Below are positions 9,015 through 17,326 of a stretch of 64,000 nt of DNA, one piece after another. How positions within the stretch are numbered: the stretch's first letter is position 1; every line of letters starts with the position of its first letter. A model generated the notes under the pieces. The model searched no databases. It worked only from the letters and a program-made list of their open reading frames with translations, and was not told the DNA's origin. The translations under genes and the position numbers were made by a program. Source of the DNA: Hyphomicrobiales bacterium (GTDB lineage: Bacteria; Pseudomonadota; Alphaproteobacteria; Rhizobiales; Beijerinckiaceae); the NCBI GenBank assembly GCA_027483945.1, contig JAIXTM010000012.1:99859-163858 (forward strand), given 5' to 3'.

Positions 9015-9092
9015 GCGTTGCGGTATCGCCTGCCCTCCTTGGGCGTTTCCTCCCTAGACTTGGACCGCTCACGCAAGTGCGCGGTCCTTTTT
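9015..9092 (+). ncRNA. mmgR: suhB/MmgR (alpha-r8) family trans-encoded sRNA
   Basis: This stretch holds no protein gene but ends in a strong rho-independent terminator. Within it are TGGGCGTTTCCTCCCT and CTAGACTTGGACCGC, which match from memory the conserved single-stranded UUUCCUCCCU core and terminator stem of the alphaproteobacterial suhB/MmgR family. MmgR is an Hfq-binding sRNA that affects polyhydroxybutyrate granules in Sinorhizobium. Its position beside an inositol-monophosphatase-family gene is the context that gave the family its name. The 5' end at 9015 is estimated from a typical 75-80 nt length; no clear promoter was fixed. Confidence 0.82.
9062..9092 (+). terminator. Rho-independent terminator of the MmgR-like sRNA
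   Basis: A GGACCGC...GCGGTCC stem with loop TCACGCAAGTGC is followed by TTTTT. The T-run is on the plus strand, while both flanking protein genes are on the minus strand, so the hairpin serves a separate rightward transcript. Confidence 0.88.
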
Positions 9093-9116
9093 CTTGGTCT
9101 GGAGGTCTAAAGACGC

Positions 9117-9998
9117 CTATTCCGCCGCCATGCGCCGCCCGGGCGCCAGATCGTCCGCCAGGTGGGGGATCACGGCCTTGAAAACGGCGGTCAGCGTGCC
9201 GGACAGGCGGCCGTACCCGCTTGTCGGCTCAAGGGTCCGCTCATTCATGTAGAGCCCGCGGTTGATCTCCACCTGCAGGGCATGGCGCCCCGCCAGCGGC
9301 TCGCCGTAATGCTCGGTGATGAATCCGCCGGCATAGGGCTTGTTGCGCACCACATGGAAGCCGTGGCGGCGCAGCTCGCGCTCGACACGGTCCGTCAGCG
9401 CGCCGGCGCAACTGGTGCCGAACCGGTCGCCCAGGATGACGTCCGGCCGGCGCCCGCCCTCCCGCGCCAGTCCTGCGGACGGCATGGAATGACAGTCGAT
9501 CAGGGCGGCGACGCCGAATTCACGGGCCGTGCGCATCACGAGCTGACGCAGCGACTGGTGATAGGGCTTGTAGAAGTCCTCGATGCGGGCGAGACCCTCC
9601 TCAGCCGCGATCCGCCCCGCATAGATTTCGCGTCCATCCCCGACGATACGCGGGATCGTGCCCAGCCCGCCGGCCACCCGCATGGACCGCGTATTCGCGA
9701 AAGGCGGAAGGCGCCCTTCGAACAACCGGGGGTCGAGTTCGTAGGGCTCGCGATTGACGTCGAGGAAGGCGCGGGGGAAGCGCGCGATCATGAGCGGCGC
9801 GCCCAGGCCCAGCACTCCGGAAAACAGGTCGTCGACGAACGCGTCCTCGGACCGCCGCAGCGTCAGGGCGTCGAGCCGCGAGGCGGCCAGGAAGTGCGGA
9901 TAATAGTCACGCCCCGCATGGGGCACGTTGAACACGACGGGCGCGGCAAGCCGCGACGGCTCGCGGATGAGGAAAGGGCGGGGCGCCTCGGCGGTCAT
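9117..9998 (-). CDS. N-formylglutamate amidohydrolase family protein
   Basis: A 293-aa zinc hydrolase-like protein of the N-formylglutamate amidohydrolase family (HutG-type, histidine catabolism). Likely metal-site segments are FNVPHAGRDYYP (HAG motif), SEDAFVDDLF and ALIDCHSMPSAG, with LQVEINRGLYMNE near the C-terminus. The start at 9998 gives MTAEAPRPFLIREPS; an AGGAGG lies 14 nt upstream, which is long, so the exact start is uncertain. No other hut genes are nearby, so participation in histidine use is not certain. Its location beside cpdR recurs in rhizobia, as far as I recall. Confidence 0.85.
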   Translation of the reverse strand: MTAEAPRPFLIREPSRLAAPVVFNVPHAGRDYYPHFLAASRLDALTLRRSEDAFVDDLFSGVLGLGAPLMIARFPRAFLDVNREPYELDPRLFEGRLPPFANTRSMRVAGGLGTIPRIVGDGREIYAGRIAAEEGLARIEDFYKPYHQSLRQLVMRTAREFGVAALIDCHSMPSAGLAREGGRRPDVILGDRFGTSCAGALTDRVERELRRHGFHVVRNKPYAGGFITEHYGEPLAGRHALQVEINRGLYMNERTLEPTSGYGRLSGTLTAVFKAVIPHLADDLAPGRRMAAE

Positions 9999-10201
9999 TT
10001 TCTTGGATTTGACCTCCTCGCATGGCGGCCTTGAGGCCGCTTCTCGCCTGGTCATGAACAGTCTGGCCCTGCCGGAGACACTTGTCCATCGCTGCGGCAG
10101 AAACCAGCGGTCCGAGAAGGTTAACATCTTCACCAGACCTTTACGAGGTTCGGTGTTTATGAGAGGCCAATGGGCGAACCGCCCGCGAGCCCGACACGGA
10201 C

Positions 10202-10561
10202 ATGACCAAGATTCTCCTCGCCGAAGACGACAACGACATGCGCCGCTTCCTCGTGAAGGCGTTGCAGAATGCAGGCTACGATGTAGCCTCCTTCGACAAC
10301 GGCCTGTCGGCGTATAACCGCCTGCGCGAGGAGCCGTTCGAGCTTCTGCTCACCGACATCGTCATGCCCGAAATGGACGGGATCGAGCTCGCTCGCCGGG
10401 CAACCGAACTCGATCCGGACATGAAGGTGATGTTCATCACCGGCTTCGCGGCCGTGGCGCTGAACCCCGATTCCAACGCGCCCAAGGATGCAAAGATCCT
10501 GTCCAAGCCGTTCCATCTGCGCGACCTCGTCAACGAGGTCGAGAAGATGCTGGCGGCCTAG
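10202..10561 (+). CDS. cpdR: CpdR-type single-domain response regulator
   Basis: 119 aa, a receiver domain only. Acidic pocket residues are AEDDND (Asp9, Asp10), the phospho-acceptor is Asp52 in LLTDIVMPEMDG, Thr80 sits in FITGFAA and Lys102 in ILSKPF. Length and sequence match Caulobacter CpdR, which when unphosphorylated recruits ClpXP to the pole and primes degradation of cell-cycle regulators; phosphorylation by the CckA-ChpT relay blocks it. The protein ends in LAA, reminiscent of a ClpXP-recognised tail (inference). It is divergent from the amidohydrolase gene. Confidence 0.93.
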   Translation: MTKILLAEDDNDMRRFLVKALQNAGYDVASFDNGLSAYNRLREEPFELLLTDIVMPEMDGIELARRATELDPDMKVMFITGFAAVALNPDSNAPKDAKILSKPFHLRDLVNEVEKMLAA

Positions 10562-10597
10562 GTCGCACCGGGAGCACCGTCACAGGACTTCGTCGGC

Positions 10598-11644
10598 TCA
10601 TCGTCGGCCTGACGCAGCGGGATCGTGGATCGAGCTGGCGCCGTGGGCCGCCGCGTGGCCCGTCGTCGTGGCATGGTGCCCGGCAAGACCGTAGCCGAGG
10701 GCGAGTTCCGTCATGGTCGGCTCGACCGCGCCGGCCCGTCCGCCAAACCAGCCGGCGATCGCACCCAGGACCAGAGCGAGAGCGCCGACCAATGCCCCCG
10801 TCGACACCGCCTTGGCGGCGACGTCGGCGGCCTGCCGCGCCTGGTTCGTCGCCTGCTCCATGCCCTGGCGGTATTGCTGCTCGTATTGCTGAACCTGCGT
10901 GCGCGCCTGCTCGATCGGGATGCCCTGCGCCTGCGCCAGCGATTCGGCCGCACGGTCGCGGGCCTGCTGGGCCTGCGCCTGGTCGCCCGTCACCGCGGCA
11001 CGCACCGCCGCGACGGCGGCGTCGCGCATTGCAGCCGGGTCGACCCCGCCGGTGCCGCTGCGGATCTGCTGTTCGATCCGCGAGAAGGGGTCGCCACCCT
11101 GGGCGATGGACGGGGCCGCCGCCTGCGCGGCGGTCTGCGCCGTCTGGCCGACGGCTGAGGTCATGCCGCCGAGCGCGCCTGACGCCGCATTGTAGGCTCC
11201 GCTGACGACGCCGCTCACCGTCGAGGTGAGCATGTAGGCGACGACCAGGGTGGTCAGTGCCCAGGCGGTGAAGCCGTGCCAGGCGGCCGTCCCTTCCTTT
11301 GGCTTGCCGGAGAGCCGGCCGGCCACGTAGCCGCCGGCGAAAGAGGCGATAACGCCCGACAGGGCCCACCAGATCGCCGCGCCCATGGAGAAGGCCGTCG
11401 GTGACGGGTTCTCGCCCGCGCCGGCCACCGGATCGAGGGTCGACGCGCCGATGCCGATGCCGACCATGTTGAGGATCAGCTGCGTCACGAGGGCCACGAC
11501 AACGCCGGCCAGGACCGCGCCCCACGAGATGCGGTTCAGCATGATGGTTCGGGCATCCTCGGCCGGCGTGACCGGCGACAGGTGCGGCGCATCATGGTCG
11601 CCCCGGTTGCGCGGCGTGTTCGGCTTGTCGTGATGGGCGGCCAT
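10598..11644 (-). CDS. Membrane protein of unknown function with a long Ala/Gln-rich helical segment
   Basis: About 348 aa. Residues ~35-60 (ISWGAVLAGVVVALVTQLILNMVGIGIG) and two more segments (WWALSGVIASFAGGYVAG, WALTTLVVAYMLTSTVSG) are predicted membrane helices. A ~120-residue Ala/Gln/Arg-rich region (AAVAAVRAAVTGDQAQAQQARDRAAESLAQAQG, in part) looks like a coiled coil, and a final helix (GALVGALALVLGAIAGWFGG) precedes the C-terminus. It resembles the widespread YrzE/PhnA-like hypothetical proteins; no biochemical role is known to me. The start at 11644 is preferred over 11677 because GGAGGG lies just upstream of it. Confidence 0.75.
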   Translation of the reverse strand: MAAHHDKPNTPRNRGDHDAPHLSPVTPAEDARTIMLNRISWGAVLAGVVVALVTQLILNMVGIGIGASTLDPVAGAGENPSPTAFSMGAAIWWALSGVIASFAGGYVAGRLSGKPKEGTAAWHGFTAWALTTLVVAYMLTSTVSGVVSGAYNAASGALGGMTSAVGQTAQTAAQAAAPSIAQGGDPFSRIEQQIRSGTGGVDPAAMRDAAVAAVRAAVTGDQAQAQQARDRAAESLAQAQGIPIEQARTQVQQYEQQYRQGMEQATNQARQAADVAAKAVSTGALVGALALVLGAIAGWFGGRAGAVEPTMTELALGYGLAGHHATTTGHAAAHGASSIHDPAASGRR

Positions 11645-11827
11645 GGGTCCCTCCGGCTGCTGGTTGTCGTCAACCATGGCCTTTCATCCATGTTCCGGCC
11701 CGCCTGCCTCGCCGGGAGCTGGGTACGCTGGCGGACCGACAGCGCCGCCGGAGAGGGTGATTAGAGCCTTGCGCGGAAAGCGGCGAGCCGGTATGACCCC
11801 GCCACATCGACGGCCTTCGAGGCCGTT

Positions 11828-11903
<76 letters not shown>

Positions 11904-11911
11904 TTTTCGCG

Positions 11912-11947
11912 AAAGCCCCGGCGCCGGTCCCCGGCCCGGGGCTTTTG
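11912..11947 (+). terminator. Rho-independent terminator after tRNA-Val
   Basis: An AGCCCCGG stem (11914-11921) pairs with CCGGGGCT (11936-11943) and runs into TTT, starting about 10 bp after the tRNA CCA end. Confidence 0.8.
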
Positions 11948-12090
11948 TCTGCCGGGGCGCATGCCGCCGCCATTGAGGCTTGCATCTCGCGACAAGTCCG
12001 CTATACAGCCTCGCGACGCGCGCCCGACCGGCGCGCCTTTCATTTTCGTTCAGATTGGCCGGCTCCGCGCCGGACCGCCGGAGCAGACCG

Positions 12091-12216
12091 ATGAAGATCC
12101 GCAACTCGCTGAAGTCGCTGCGCGACCGCCATCGCGACAACCAGCTGGTCCGTCGCAAGGGCCGCATCTACATCATCAACAAGACCCAGAAGCGCTACAA
12201 GGCCCGCCAGGGCTGA
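12091..12216 (+). CDS. rpmJ: 50S ribosomal protein L36 (Cys-less form)
   Basis: 41 aa, [20 protein letters not shown] through [11 protein letters not shown], the longer zinc-free L36 variant (YkgO-like) that is the standard L36 in most alphaproteobacteria. The zinc-binding cysteines of the classical form are absent. It stands alone, as is usual in this group, and is followed immediately by a terminator. The upstream in-frame ATG at 11980 is rejected because it would add a non-ribosomal extension. Confidence 0.96.
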   Translation: MKIRNSLKSLRDRHRDNQLVRRKGRIYIINKTQKRYKARQG

Positions 12217-12236
12217 GCCTCCGGACCAACCGATGT

Positions 12237-12263
12237 GAAAGCCCCGCTCCGGCGGGGCTTTTC
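12237..12263 (+). terminator. Rho-independent terminator after rpmJ
   Basis: A GAAAGCCCCGC stem pairs with GCGGGGCTTTTC around a TCCG loop, 20 bp after the stop codon. Confidence 0.9.
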
Positions 12264-12347
12264 ATTTCGCGCGCACGATCCTGTGTGATGGCTTCGGCAC
12301 GGCAGGCTGCCGCTTGAATGCCGCTTTCGTCCGCCTATCATCGGGCC

Positions 12348-12974
12348 ATGTCGAAAAGAGCCGCTTCCGCCTTCCATCGTCCGGCTGCCATCTCGGCGGC
12401 GTGCTTGGCACTGATGCTGGGCGCCGGAGAGGTTGCCGCTCAGGCCCGGCAGGACCGGGAGCCTCCAAATCGCCGCCCTGCGGCGGTGGCCCGTCCCGCC
12501 GGCGTCGGCGAACTGCTCGATCAACTTTCTGCCGCGAAGGACGAGGCTGCCGCCAAGGGCCTTGCGGTCCGCATCGAGCGCATATGGCGCCGGTCGGGCA
12601 GCGATACTGCCGACCTCCTGATGTCGCGGGCCGTGGCCGCGATCTCGGGTGGCGACGTGCCGCTCGGTATCGAGCTCCTCGACCGCACGCTGGCGCTCAA
12701 GCCCGATTGGGCGGAAGCATGGAGCCAGCGGGCGACGGCCTTCTTCACTCTGGGCGACTACCAGCGCGCCATGCTGGACCTGCAGGAGACGCTGAGGCGC
12801 GAACCGCGCCATTTCAACGCGCTCGCCGGGGTGGGAATCATCTTCCAGGCCTATGGCGACGAGAAGAACGCGTTCGCCGCCTATCGCCGGGCGCTAGCCG
12901 TCCATCCCTTCCTGGAAAACGTGCGCAAGAGCGTCGACCGTCTGTCGCCGAACGTCGAGGGACGGGACCTCTGA
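12348..12974 (+). CDS. Exported TPR-repeat protein
   Basis: 208 aa from ATG 12348 (MSKRAASAFHRPAAISAACLALMLGAGEVAAQ), an apparent signal peptide cleaved near AAQA. The C-terminal half contains tandem TPR helices: TLALKPDWAEAWSQRATAFFTLGDYQRAMLDL (in part), then PRHFNALAGVGIIFQAYGDEKNAFAAYRRALAVHP. It is likely a periplasmic scaffold; no partner is evident. An alternative start at 12318 adds ten residues. Confidence 0.8.
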   Translation: MSKRAASAFHRPAAISAACLALMLGAGEVAAQARQDREPPNRRPAAVARPAGVGELLDQLSAAKDEAAAKGLAVRIERIWRRSGSDTADLLMSRAVAAISGGDVPLGIELLDRTLALKPDWAEAWSQRATAFFTLGDYQRAMLDLQETLRREPRHFNALAGVGIIFQAYGDEKNAFAAYRRALAVHPFLENVRKSVDRLSPNVEGRDL

Positions 12975-13034
12975 TCGTGCCGCGCGTTTAGACCGTGTCC
13001 ATCCGGCGCTTCCATGCGAGCACGAAGGCATGAC

Positions 13035-14084
13035 ATGTCTCAAGCGCAGCCTGCGCGCGCGGCTCCTTTCTGGCCCGGCCGCTTCGGCGCAACAATGATC
13101 GCCCTTGCGCTCACGCTGCTGGTCGTGGTGGCCGTCCTCGTCGCGGTCACACGTCTCATTGCGGCCCGGGTCGAGGCAGCGATGCCGCCGCAAGGCCGTT
13201 TCGTGACGGCGGACGGCACGCGGCTGCATGTCATTGAACGCGGCGCGGCCAGTAGCACGCCGCAGGCCACCCTCGTCTTCATCCATGGGGCTTCCAGCAA
13301 CGCGACCGAGCCGTTGACCGTGCTGTCTCCGGTACTCAATGCCGGGTATCGGCTTATCTCCATCGACCGGCCGGGCCATGGCTGGAGCGAGCGGAGCGAC
13401 GATGCACAGTCGGCGCCGGACCGGCAGGCGCGGGCCATTGCGGCCGTGCTCGACCAGATGGCAGTCACGCGCCCCATCATCGTCGGCCATTCCTTCGGCG
13501 GCATCGTCGCCCTGTCGCTGGCGCTGGAGCGGCCGGACCTGGTCGCCGGGCTGCTGCTGCTCTCGCCGGTCAGCCATCCCTGGCCTGGAGGCATCGCCTG
13601 GTATTATACCGCCGCAGCAAGCAACATGACGGGCTGGCTATTCTCGCAGACGCTCGCCATCCCGGCAGCGGCCGCCCTGCTCGAACCCGGCGCGCGCAGC
13701 GTGTTCGCGCCGCAGGAGATGCCGCCGCACTATCTGGACGATGCTCGCATCCGGCTCTTGCTGCGTCCCCACGTGTTCCGCGCCAATGCGCAGGATGTGG
13801 CCGGCCTTATGGCCTATGTCGAAGCCCAGCAGGCGCGCTACGGCACGATCAAGGCGCCGACGACGATCATCACCGGCGACACCGATTCCATCGTGTCGCC
13901 GTCGATCCATTCCTTAAGCCTGAAGCGGCAGGTTTCCGATGCGAGGCTGATCGTGATGCCGAATGTGGGACATCAGCCGCAATTCGCCGATCCCGATCTC
14001 GTGGCGGCGGAGATCGACCGGCTGGTCGCACGCTTGTCGCCTGGTATGGCCGCGGAACCGGCGGCGGCCGTGCGAGCGCCCTAG
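13035..14084 (+). CDS. Membrane-anchored alpha/beta hydrolase
   Basis: 349 aa. Residues ~17-45 (GATMIALALTLLVVVAVLVAV in part) form one N-terminal transmembrane anchor. The following alpha/beta hydrolase domain has FIHGASSNATE, IDRPGHGWSER, the nucleophile elbow VGHSFGG (Ser), an acid in ITGDTDSIVSP and the histidine in PNVGHQPQF. This looks like an epoxide-hydrolase or haloperoxidase-like esterase; the substrate is unknown. AAGG upstream supports the start at 13035 over 13014. The last four bases overlap the convergent pyk gene. Confidence 0.82.
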   Translation: MSQAQPARAAPFWPGRFGATMIALALTLLVVVAVLVAVTRLIAARVEAAMPPQGRFVTADGTRLHVIERGAASSTPQATLVFIHGASSNATEPLTVLSPVLNAGYRLISIDRPGHGWSERSDDAQSAPDRQARAIAAVLDQMAVTRPIIVGHSFGGIVALSLALERPDLVAGLLLLSPVSHPWPGGIAWYYTAAASNMTGWLFSQTLAIPAAAALLEPGARSVFAPQEMPPHYLDDARIRLLLRPHVFRANAQDVAGLMAYVEAQQARYGTIKAPTTIITGDTDSIVSPSIHSLSLKRQVSDARLIVMPNVGHQPQFADPDLVAAEIDRLVARLSPGMAAEPAAAVRAP

Positions 14085-15499
14085 TCCCGGATATAGGCCA
14101 GGCGCAGCATATTGGTGGCGCCAGGCGTGCCGAAGGGAACGCCGGCCATGATGATGATGCGCTGGCCGGTCGTCGCGTATTCGGCGTCCTTGGCGAAGGA
14201 GCAGGAGCGATCCGCCATGTCGTCGGCGTCGCGCAGGTCCTCGGTCGTGATGGCGTGCAGGCCCCAGACCAGGCACAGCCGCCGGGCGACGCCGATGCTC
14301 GGTGTCATGGCGAGGACCGGCGTCTGCGGCCGCTCGCGCGCGATGCGCAGGGCGGTGGAGCCGGAGAAGGACCAGGCGATGATCGCCTTCAGGTCCAGCG
14401 TCTCGGCGACCTGCCGGGCCGCAGCGGCAATGGCGTCCGCGCCGGTGGGTTCGGGTTCGGCGCGCTGGGCGTTGATCACCGTACGATAGACCGGGTCGGC
14501 CTCCACCTCCTCGGCGATCCGGTTCATCGTCGCCACCGCCTCGACCGGATACTGGCCGGATGCGCTCTCCGCCGAGAGCATGACCGCGTCCGCGCCCTCG
14601 AAAACGGCGGTCGCGATGTCCGACACTTCGGCGCGGGTGGGCACCGGCGCGGTGATCATGGATTCCAGCATCTGTGTCGCGACGACGACGGGCTTGCCGA
14701 GACGGCGGGCGGCGCGGGTGATGCGCTTCTGCAGGCCGGGCACGCGTTCCAGCGGCATCTCCACGCCGAGATCGCCGCGGGCGACCATCAGCCCGTCGGC
14801 GGCCTCGATGATCTCGTCCAGACGGCTCACGGCCTGGGGCTTTTCGATCTTGGCCATGACGAAGGCGCGCCCGCGCGTGACCTTGCGGACCTCCGCGATG
14901 TCTTCCGGGCGCTGGACGAAGGAGAGGGCGACCCAGTCGACGCCGGCATCCACGACCGCTTCAAGATCCGCCCGATCCTTCGCGGTGAGGGCGGAGACCG
15001 GGATCGTCGTGTCGGGGAAGCTCGCGCCCTTCCGGTTGGAGATCGTGCCGCCGACGGCGACGCGGGTACGGGCGAAGCCCTCACCGACGTCCTCCACGAT
15101 GAGGCGGATGCGGCCATCATCGATCAGCAGCGTATGTCCGGGCTGGAGCGCGGCGAGAATCTCGGGATGTGGCAGGCGCACGCGGGTCGCGGTGCCGGGC
15201 GTCTCGTCGGAATCGAGCGTGAAGGCCGCGCCCTCCGCGAGCCGAGCCGAGCCTTCGGCGAACTCACCGACGCGGATCTTGGGGCCCTGCAGGTCGGCGA
15301 GGATGCCGATCGGCCGGCCGAACTTCGCCTCGACATTGCGGATGGCCGTGACGCGCTCGCGCACGGCCTCGCGGGGCGTGTGGCTCATATTGATACGGAA
15401 GACATCGGCGCCCGCCTCGAACAAGCGCGCGATCATCCGCTCGTCCTGGCTCGCCGGGCCTAGCGTCGCGAGGATCTTCACCCGCCGCATCCGCCTCAT
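14081..15499 (-). CDS. pyk: Pyruvate kinase
   Basis: 472 aa, converting PEP and ADP to pyruvate and ATP, the last step of lower glycolysis and the Entner-Doudoroff route. It starts MRRMRRVKILATLGPASQDE. Conserved segments include FRINMSHT, ADLQGPKIRVGEF, MAKIEKPQAV (catalytic Lys), MVARGDLGVEMP and VVATQMLESM; the C-terminal allosteric domain is present. The gene follows DUF1036 by 28 bp in the same direction. Its own ATG lacks a close ribosome site; a strong one serves a 6-residue leader ORF whose stop overlaps the pyk start. Confidence 0.96.
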   Translation of the reverse strand: MRRMRRVKILATLGPASQDERMIARLFEAGADVFRINMSHTPREAVRERVTAIRNVEAKFGRPIGILADLQGPKIRVGEFAEGSARLAEGAAFTLDSDETPGTATRVRLPHPEILAALQPGHTLLIDDGRIRLIVEDVGEGFARTRVAVGGTISNRKGASFPDTTIPVSALTAKDRADLEAVVDAGVDWVALSFVQRPEDIAEVRKVTRGRAFVMAKIEKPQAVSRLDEIIEAADGLMVARGDLGVEMPLERVPGLQKRITRAARRLGKPVVVATQMLESMITAPVPTRAEVSDIATAVFEGADAVMLSAESASGQYPVEAVATMNRIAEEVEADPVYRTVINAQRAEPEPTGADAIAAAARQVAETLDLKAIIAWSFSGSTALRIARERPQTPVLAMTPSIGVARRLCLVWGLHAITTEDLRDADDMADRSCSFAKDAEYATTGQRIIIMAGVPFGTPGATNMLRLAYIRD

Positions 15500-15516
15500 G
15501 ACTGGTGATCCTGCAT
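15496..15516 (-). CDS. Tiny leader ORF (MQDHQS) coupled to pyk
   Basis: Reading leftward, GAAGGAGA and a 5-nt spacer precede ATG at 15516, followed by five sense codons and a TGA that overlaps the pyk ATG (ATGA). It is the only good ribosome site between DUF1036 and pyk, so translation of the hexapeptide followed by restart at pyk is plausible. No homologue is known to me; it could be fortuitous. Confidence 0.4.
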   Translation of the reverse strand: MQDHQS

Positions 15517-15527
15517 GGCGATCTCCT

Positions 15528-15998
15528 TCACGGCCGGGGTTCCTGCGCGCGATTGTCGGTCAGCTGGACGGTCCAGGTCCGCTGCTCGCCCGTGTCCACT
15601 TCGAAGAAGGGCGACCGGTCATAGCCACGGGCCAGACAATCCTCGAAGCCGCGGATCGTGAATTCGCGGTCGCGGGTGCACATCATGGCGGTCCCGGCCC
15701 ATTGGCCGCCGCGGTCGTAATCCACGGCATGGACGTAATAGAAGCGCGATCCCAGCGTGCCAGGGACAAGGGTCTCGCAGCCCCGGGGCGCCAGGTTCCA
15801 CCAGCCCTCGGTAACCCAGCCCTGGCCGTCCCGGTAGCCAAGGGCAATGCCGACGCGGCTGGACGTGCCGTTGCACAGCCGCAGCTCCGCCTTCGCCGGG
15901 CCCGCCAGGACCGCCAGCCCGGCGAGGGCCGCGGCGATCAGGGCAGCCTGCCGGAACGGGCCAGGCCTTGGGGCGGATTCATGCGCCGTGCGAAGCAT
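15528..15998 (-). CDS. DUF1036 family periplasmic protein
   Basis: 156 aa. The N-terminus up to about residue 38 (PFRQAALIAAALAGLAVLAGPAKAE) is a signal peptide. The mature part, beginning LRLCNGTSSRVGIALGYRD with conserved Cys, Trp and Tyr residues (WVTEGWWNLAPRGCETL, FYYVHAVDYDRGGQW), matches the DUF1036 family of small alphaproteobacterial envelope proteins. It sits directly upstream of pyk, an arrangement seen in many rhizobia. Function is unknown. Confidence 0.85.
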   Translation of the reverse strand: MLRTAHESAPRPGPFRQAALIAAALAGLAVLAGPAKAELRLCNGTSSRVGIALGYRDGQGWVTEGWWNLAPRGCETLVPGTLGSRFYYVHAVDYDRGGQWAGTAMMCTRDREFTIRGFEDCLARGYDRSPFFEVDTGEQRTWTVQLTDNRAQEPRP

Positions 15999-16045
15999 TT
16001 GGCAGTCTCAACACGCTCCTCGGAGGTCCGTCAACTGCGCCCGGA

Positions 16046-17326
16046 TCAGGGCGTGACGAGGATGAGGCGCAGGTCGTTGACGTTGGTGAGCGTCGGGCCC
16101 GGCGCATAAAGATCGCCCAGAGCGGCGAAGAAGCCGGTCGAGTTATTGTCGGCCAACGCCGCTTCCGGATCGATGCCCAACGCCCTTGCCCGCCCCAGGC
16201 TCGTCGGATCGATGAACGCGCCCGCGGGGTCGGTGACCGAGCCCGTCCCGCCATCGGTGCCGTCGCTGTCCGCGACCAGAGCGTGGATGCCGGGCTCCCC
16301 TGCAAGCCCCAGCGCCAGGGCGAGCGCGTATTCCTGATTGGGCCCGCCCCTGCCTTGCCCCCGCACGGTGACGGTCAGCTCGCCTCCCGAGATCAGGGCG
16401 GTGCCGCGTCCAGTGGCCCGCAGATCCCGGGCGAAGGCGGCGTGCTGGGCCGCGATGACGCGTGCCTCGCCTTCGATATCCGCGCTGAGGATCAGCGGCG
16501 TGAAGCCGGCGCGGGAGGCCTCGTCCGCCATGGCCTCCAGCGCCTGAAGCGGGCGGGCGACGATGTGGTACTCGCCCGCCAGCAAGGGGTCTCCGGGCTT
16601 GGGCGTCTCGTTGGCGGGATCAAGCAGTGCCGCGGTCACGCCGGGCGGGACATCGATCTCGCGACGACCGAGGACGGCCCGGGCATCGGCCAGCGTCGTC
16701 ACGTCGGCGAAGGTCGGACCGGAGGCGATGATCGACGGATCGTCTCCGGTGACGTCGGAGATGGCGAGCGTCACGATGCGGGCCGGCGCAGCGAGGGCGG
16801 CGAGGCGTCCACCCTTAATCCGCGAGAGGTGCTTGCGGACGGTGTTCAGCTCGGCGATCGAGGCGCCGGCACGCAGGAGCGCGGCCGTGACCGCCTGCTT
16901 GTCGGCCAGCGTCACGCCGGCAGCGGGTGCGATCCAGTTGGCCGAGCCGCCGCCGGACAGCAAGACAAGCACGAGATCGTCCTGCCTTGCGTCCCGTGCC
17001 ATCTCCATGACCGTCAGGGTCGCAGCCAGCCCGGCATCATCCGGCATCGGATGCCCCGCCTCCACCATCTGCACGCGCCGCGTCGGCATACCGTGGCCAT
17101 GGCGAGTGACGGCGACGCCGGTCAGGCGTGATGGATCGAGGCGAAGCCGATCGAGATAATGCGCCTCTGCCGCGGCGGTCATGCTTCCCGCGCCCTTGCC
17201 GCAGGCCAGAACGATCAACCGGCCGGCGGGCGGCGCCGGCAGGTGCGCCGGAAGGCAGGACTTCGGCAGGGCGCTGGCGACGCCGGCGCGGACGATCGCC
17301 GTCAGGGTCTCGCGGGGGCGCCTCAT
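16046..17326 (-). CDS. gckA: Glycerate 2-kinase, MOFRL family
   Basis: 426 aa class II glycerate kinase (D-glycerate plus ATP to 2-phosphoglycerate), also annotated ttuD or hydroxypyruvate reductase in older entries. The N-terminal domain has VLACGKGAGSMT and VLLSGGGSANW; the C-terminal MOFRL part has ISGGELTVTVRGQGRGGPNQEYAL (in part) and DSDGTDGGT. The start at 17326 overlaps the upstream transporter's stop by 4 bp (ATGA), so they are translationally coupled. A longer in-frame reading through the transporter region was discarded. Confidence 0.9.
   Translation of the reverse strand: MRRPRETLTAIVRAGVASALPKSCLPAHLPAPPAGRLIVLACGKGAGSMTAAAEAHYLDRLRLDPSRLTGVAVTRHGHGMPTRRVQMVEAGHPMPDDAGLAATLTVMEMARDARQDDLVLVLLSGGGSANWIAPAAGVTLADKQAVTAALLRAGASIAELNTVRKHLSRIKGGRLAALAAPARIVTLAISDVTGDDPSIIASGPTFADVTTLADARAVLGRREIDVPPGVTAALLDPANETPKPGDPLLAGEYHIVARPLQALEAMADEASRAGFTPLILSADIEGEARVIAAQHAAFARDLRATGRGTALISGGELTVTVRGQGRGGPNQEYALALALGLAGEPGIHALVADSDGTDGGTGSVTDPAGAFIDPTSLGRARALGIDPEAALADNNSTGFFAALGDLYAPGPTLTNVNDLRLILVTP

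Noticed and set aside
8963..9181. A 72-codon plus-strand ORF across the MmgR-like region
   Set aside because: It runs through the sRNA terminator and into the amidohydrolase gene on the other strand; RNA features explain the region better.
14255..16109. Long plus-strand frames opposite pyk and DUF1036
   Set aside because: Arg/Ala-rich antisense shadows with no domains; they overlap clearly real minus-strand genes.
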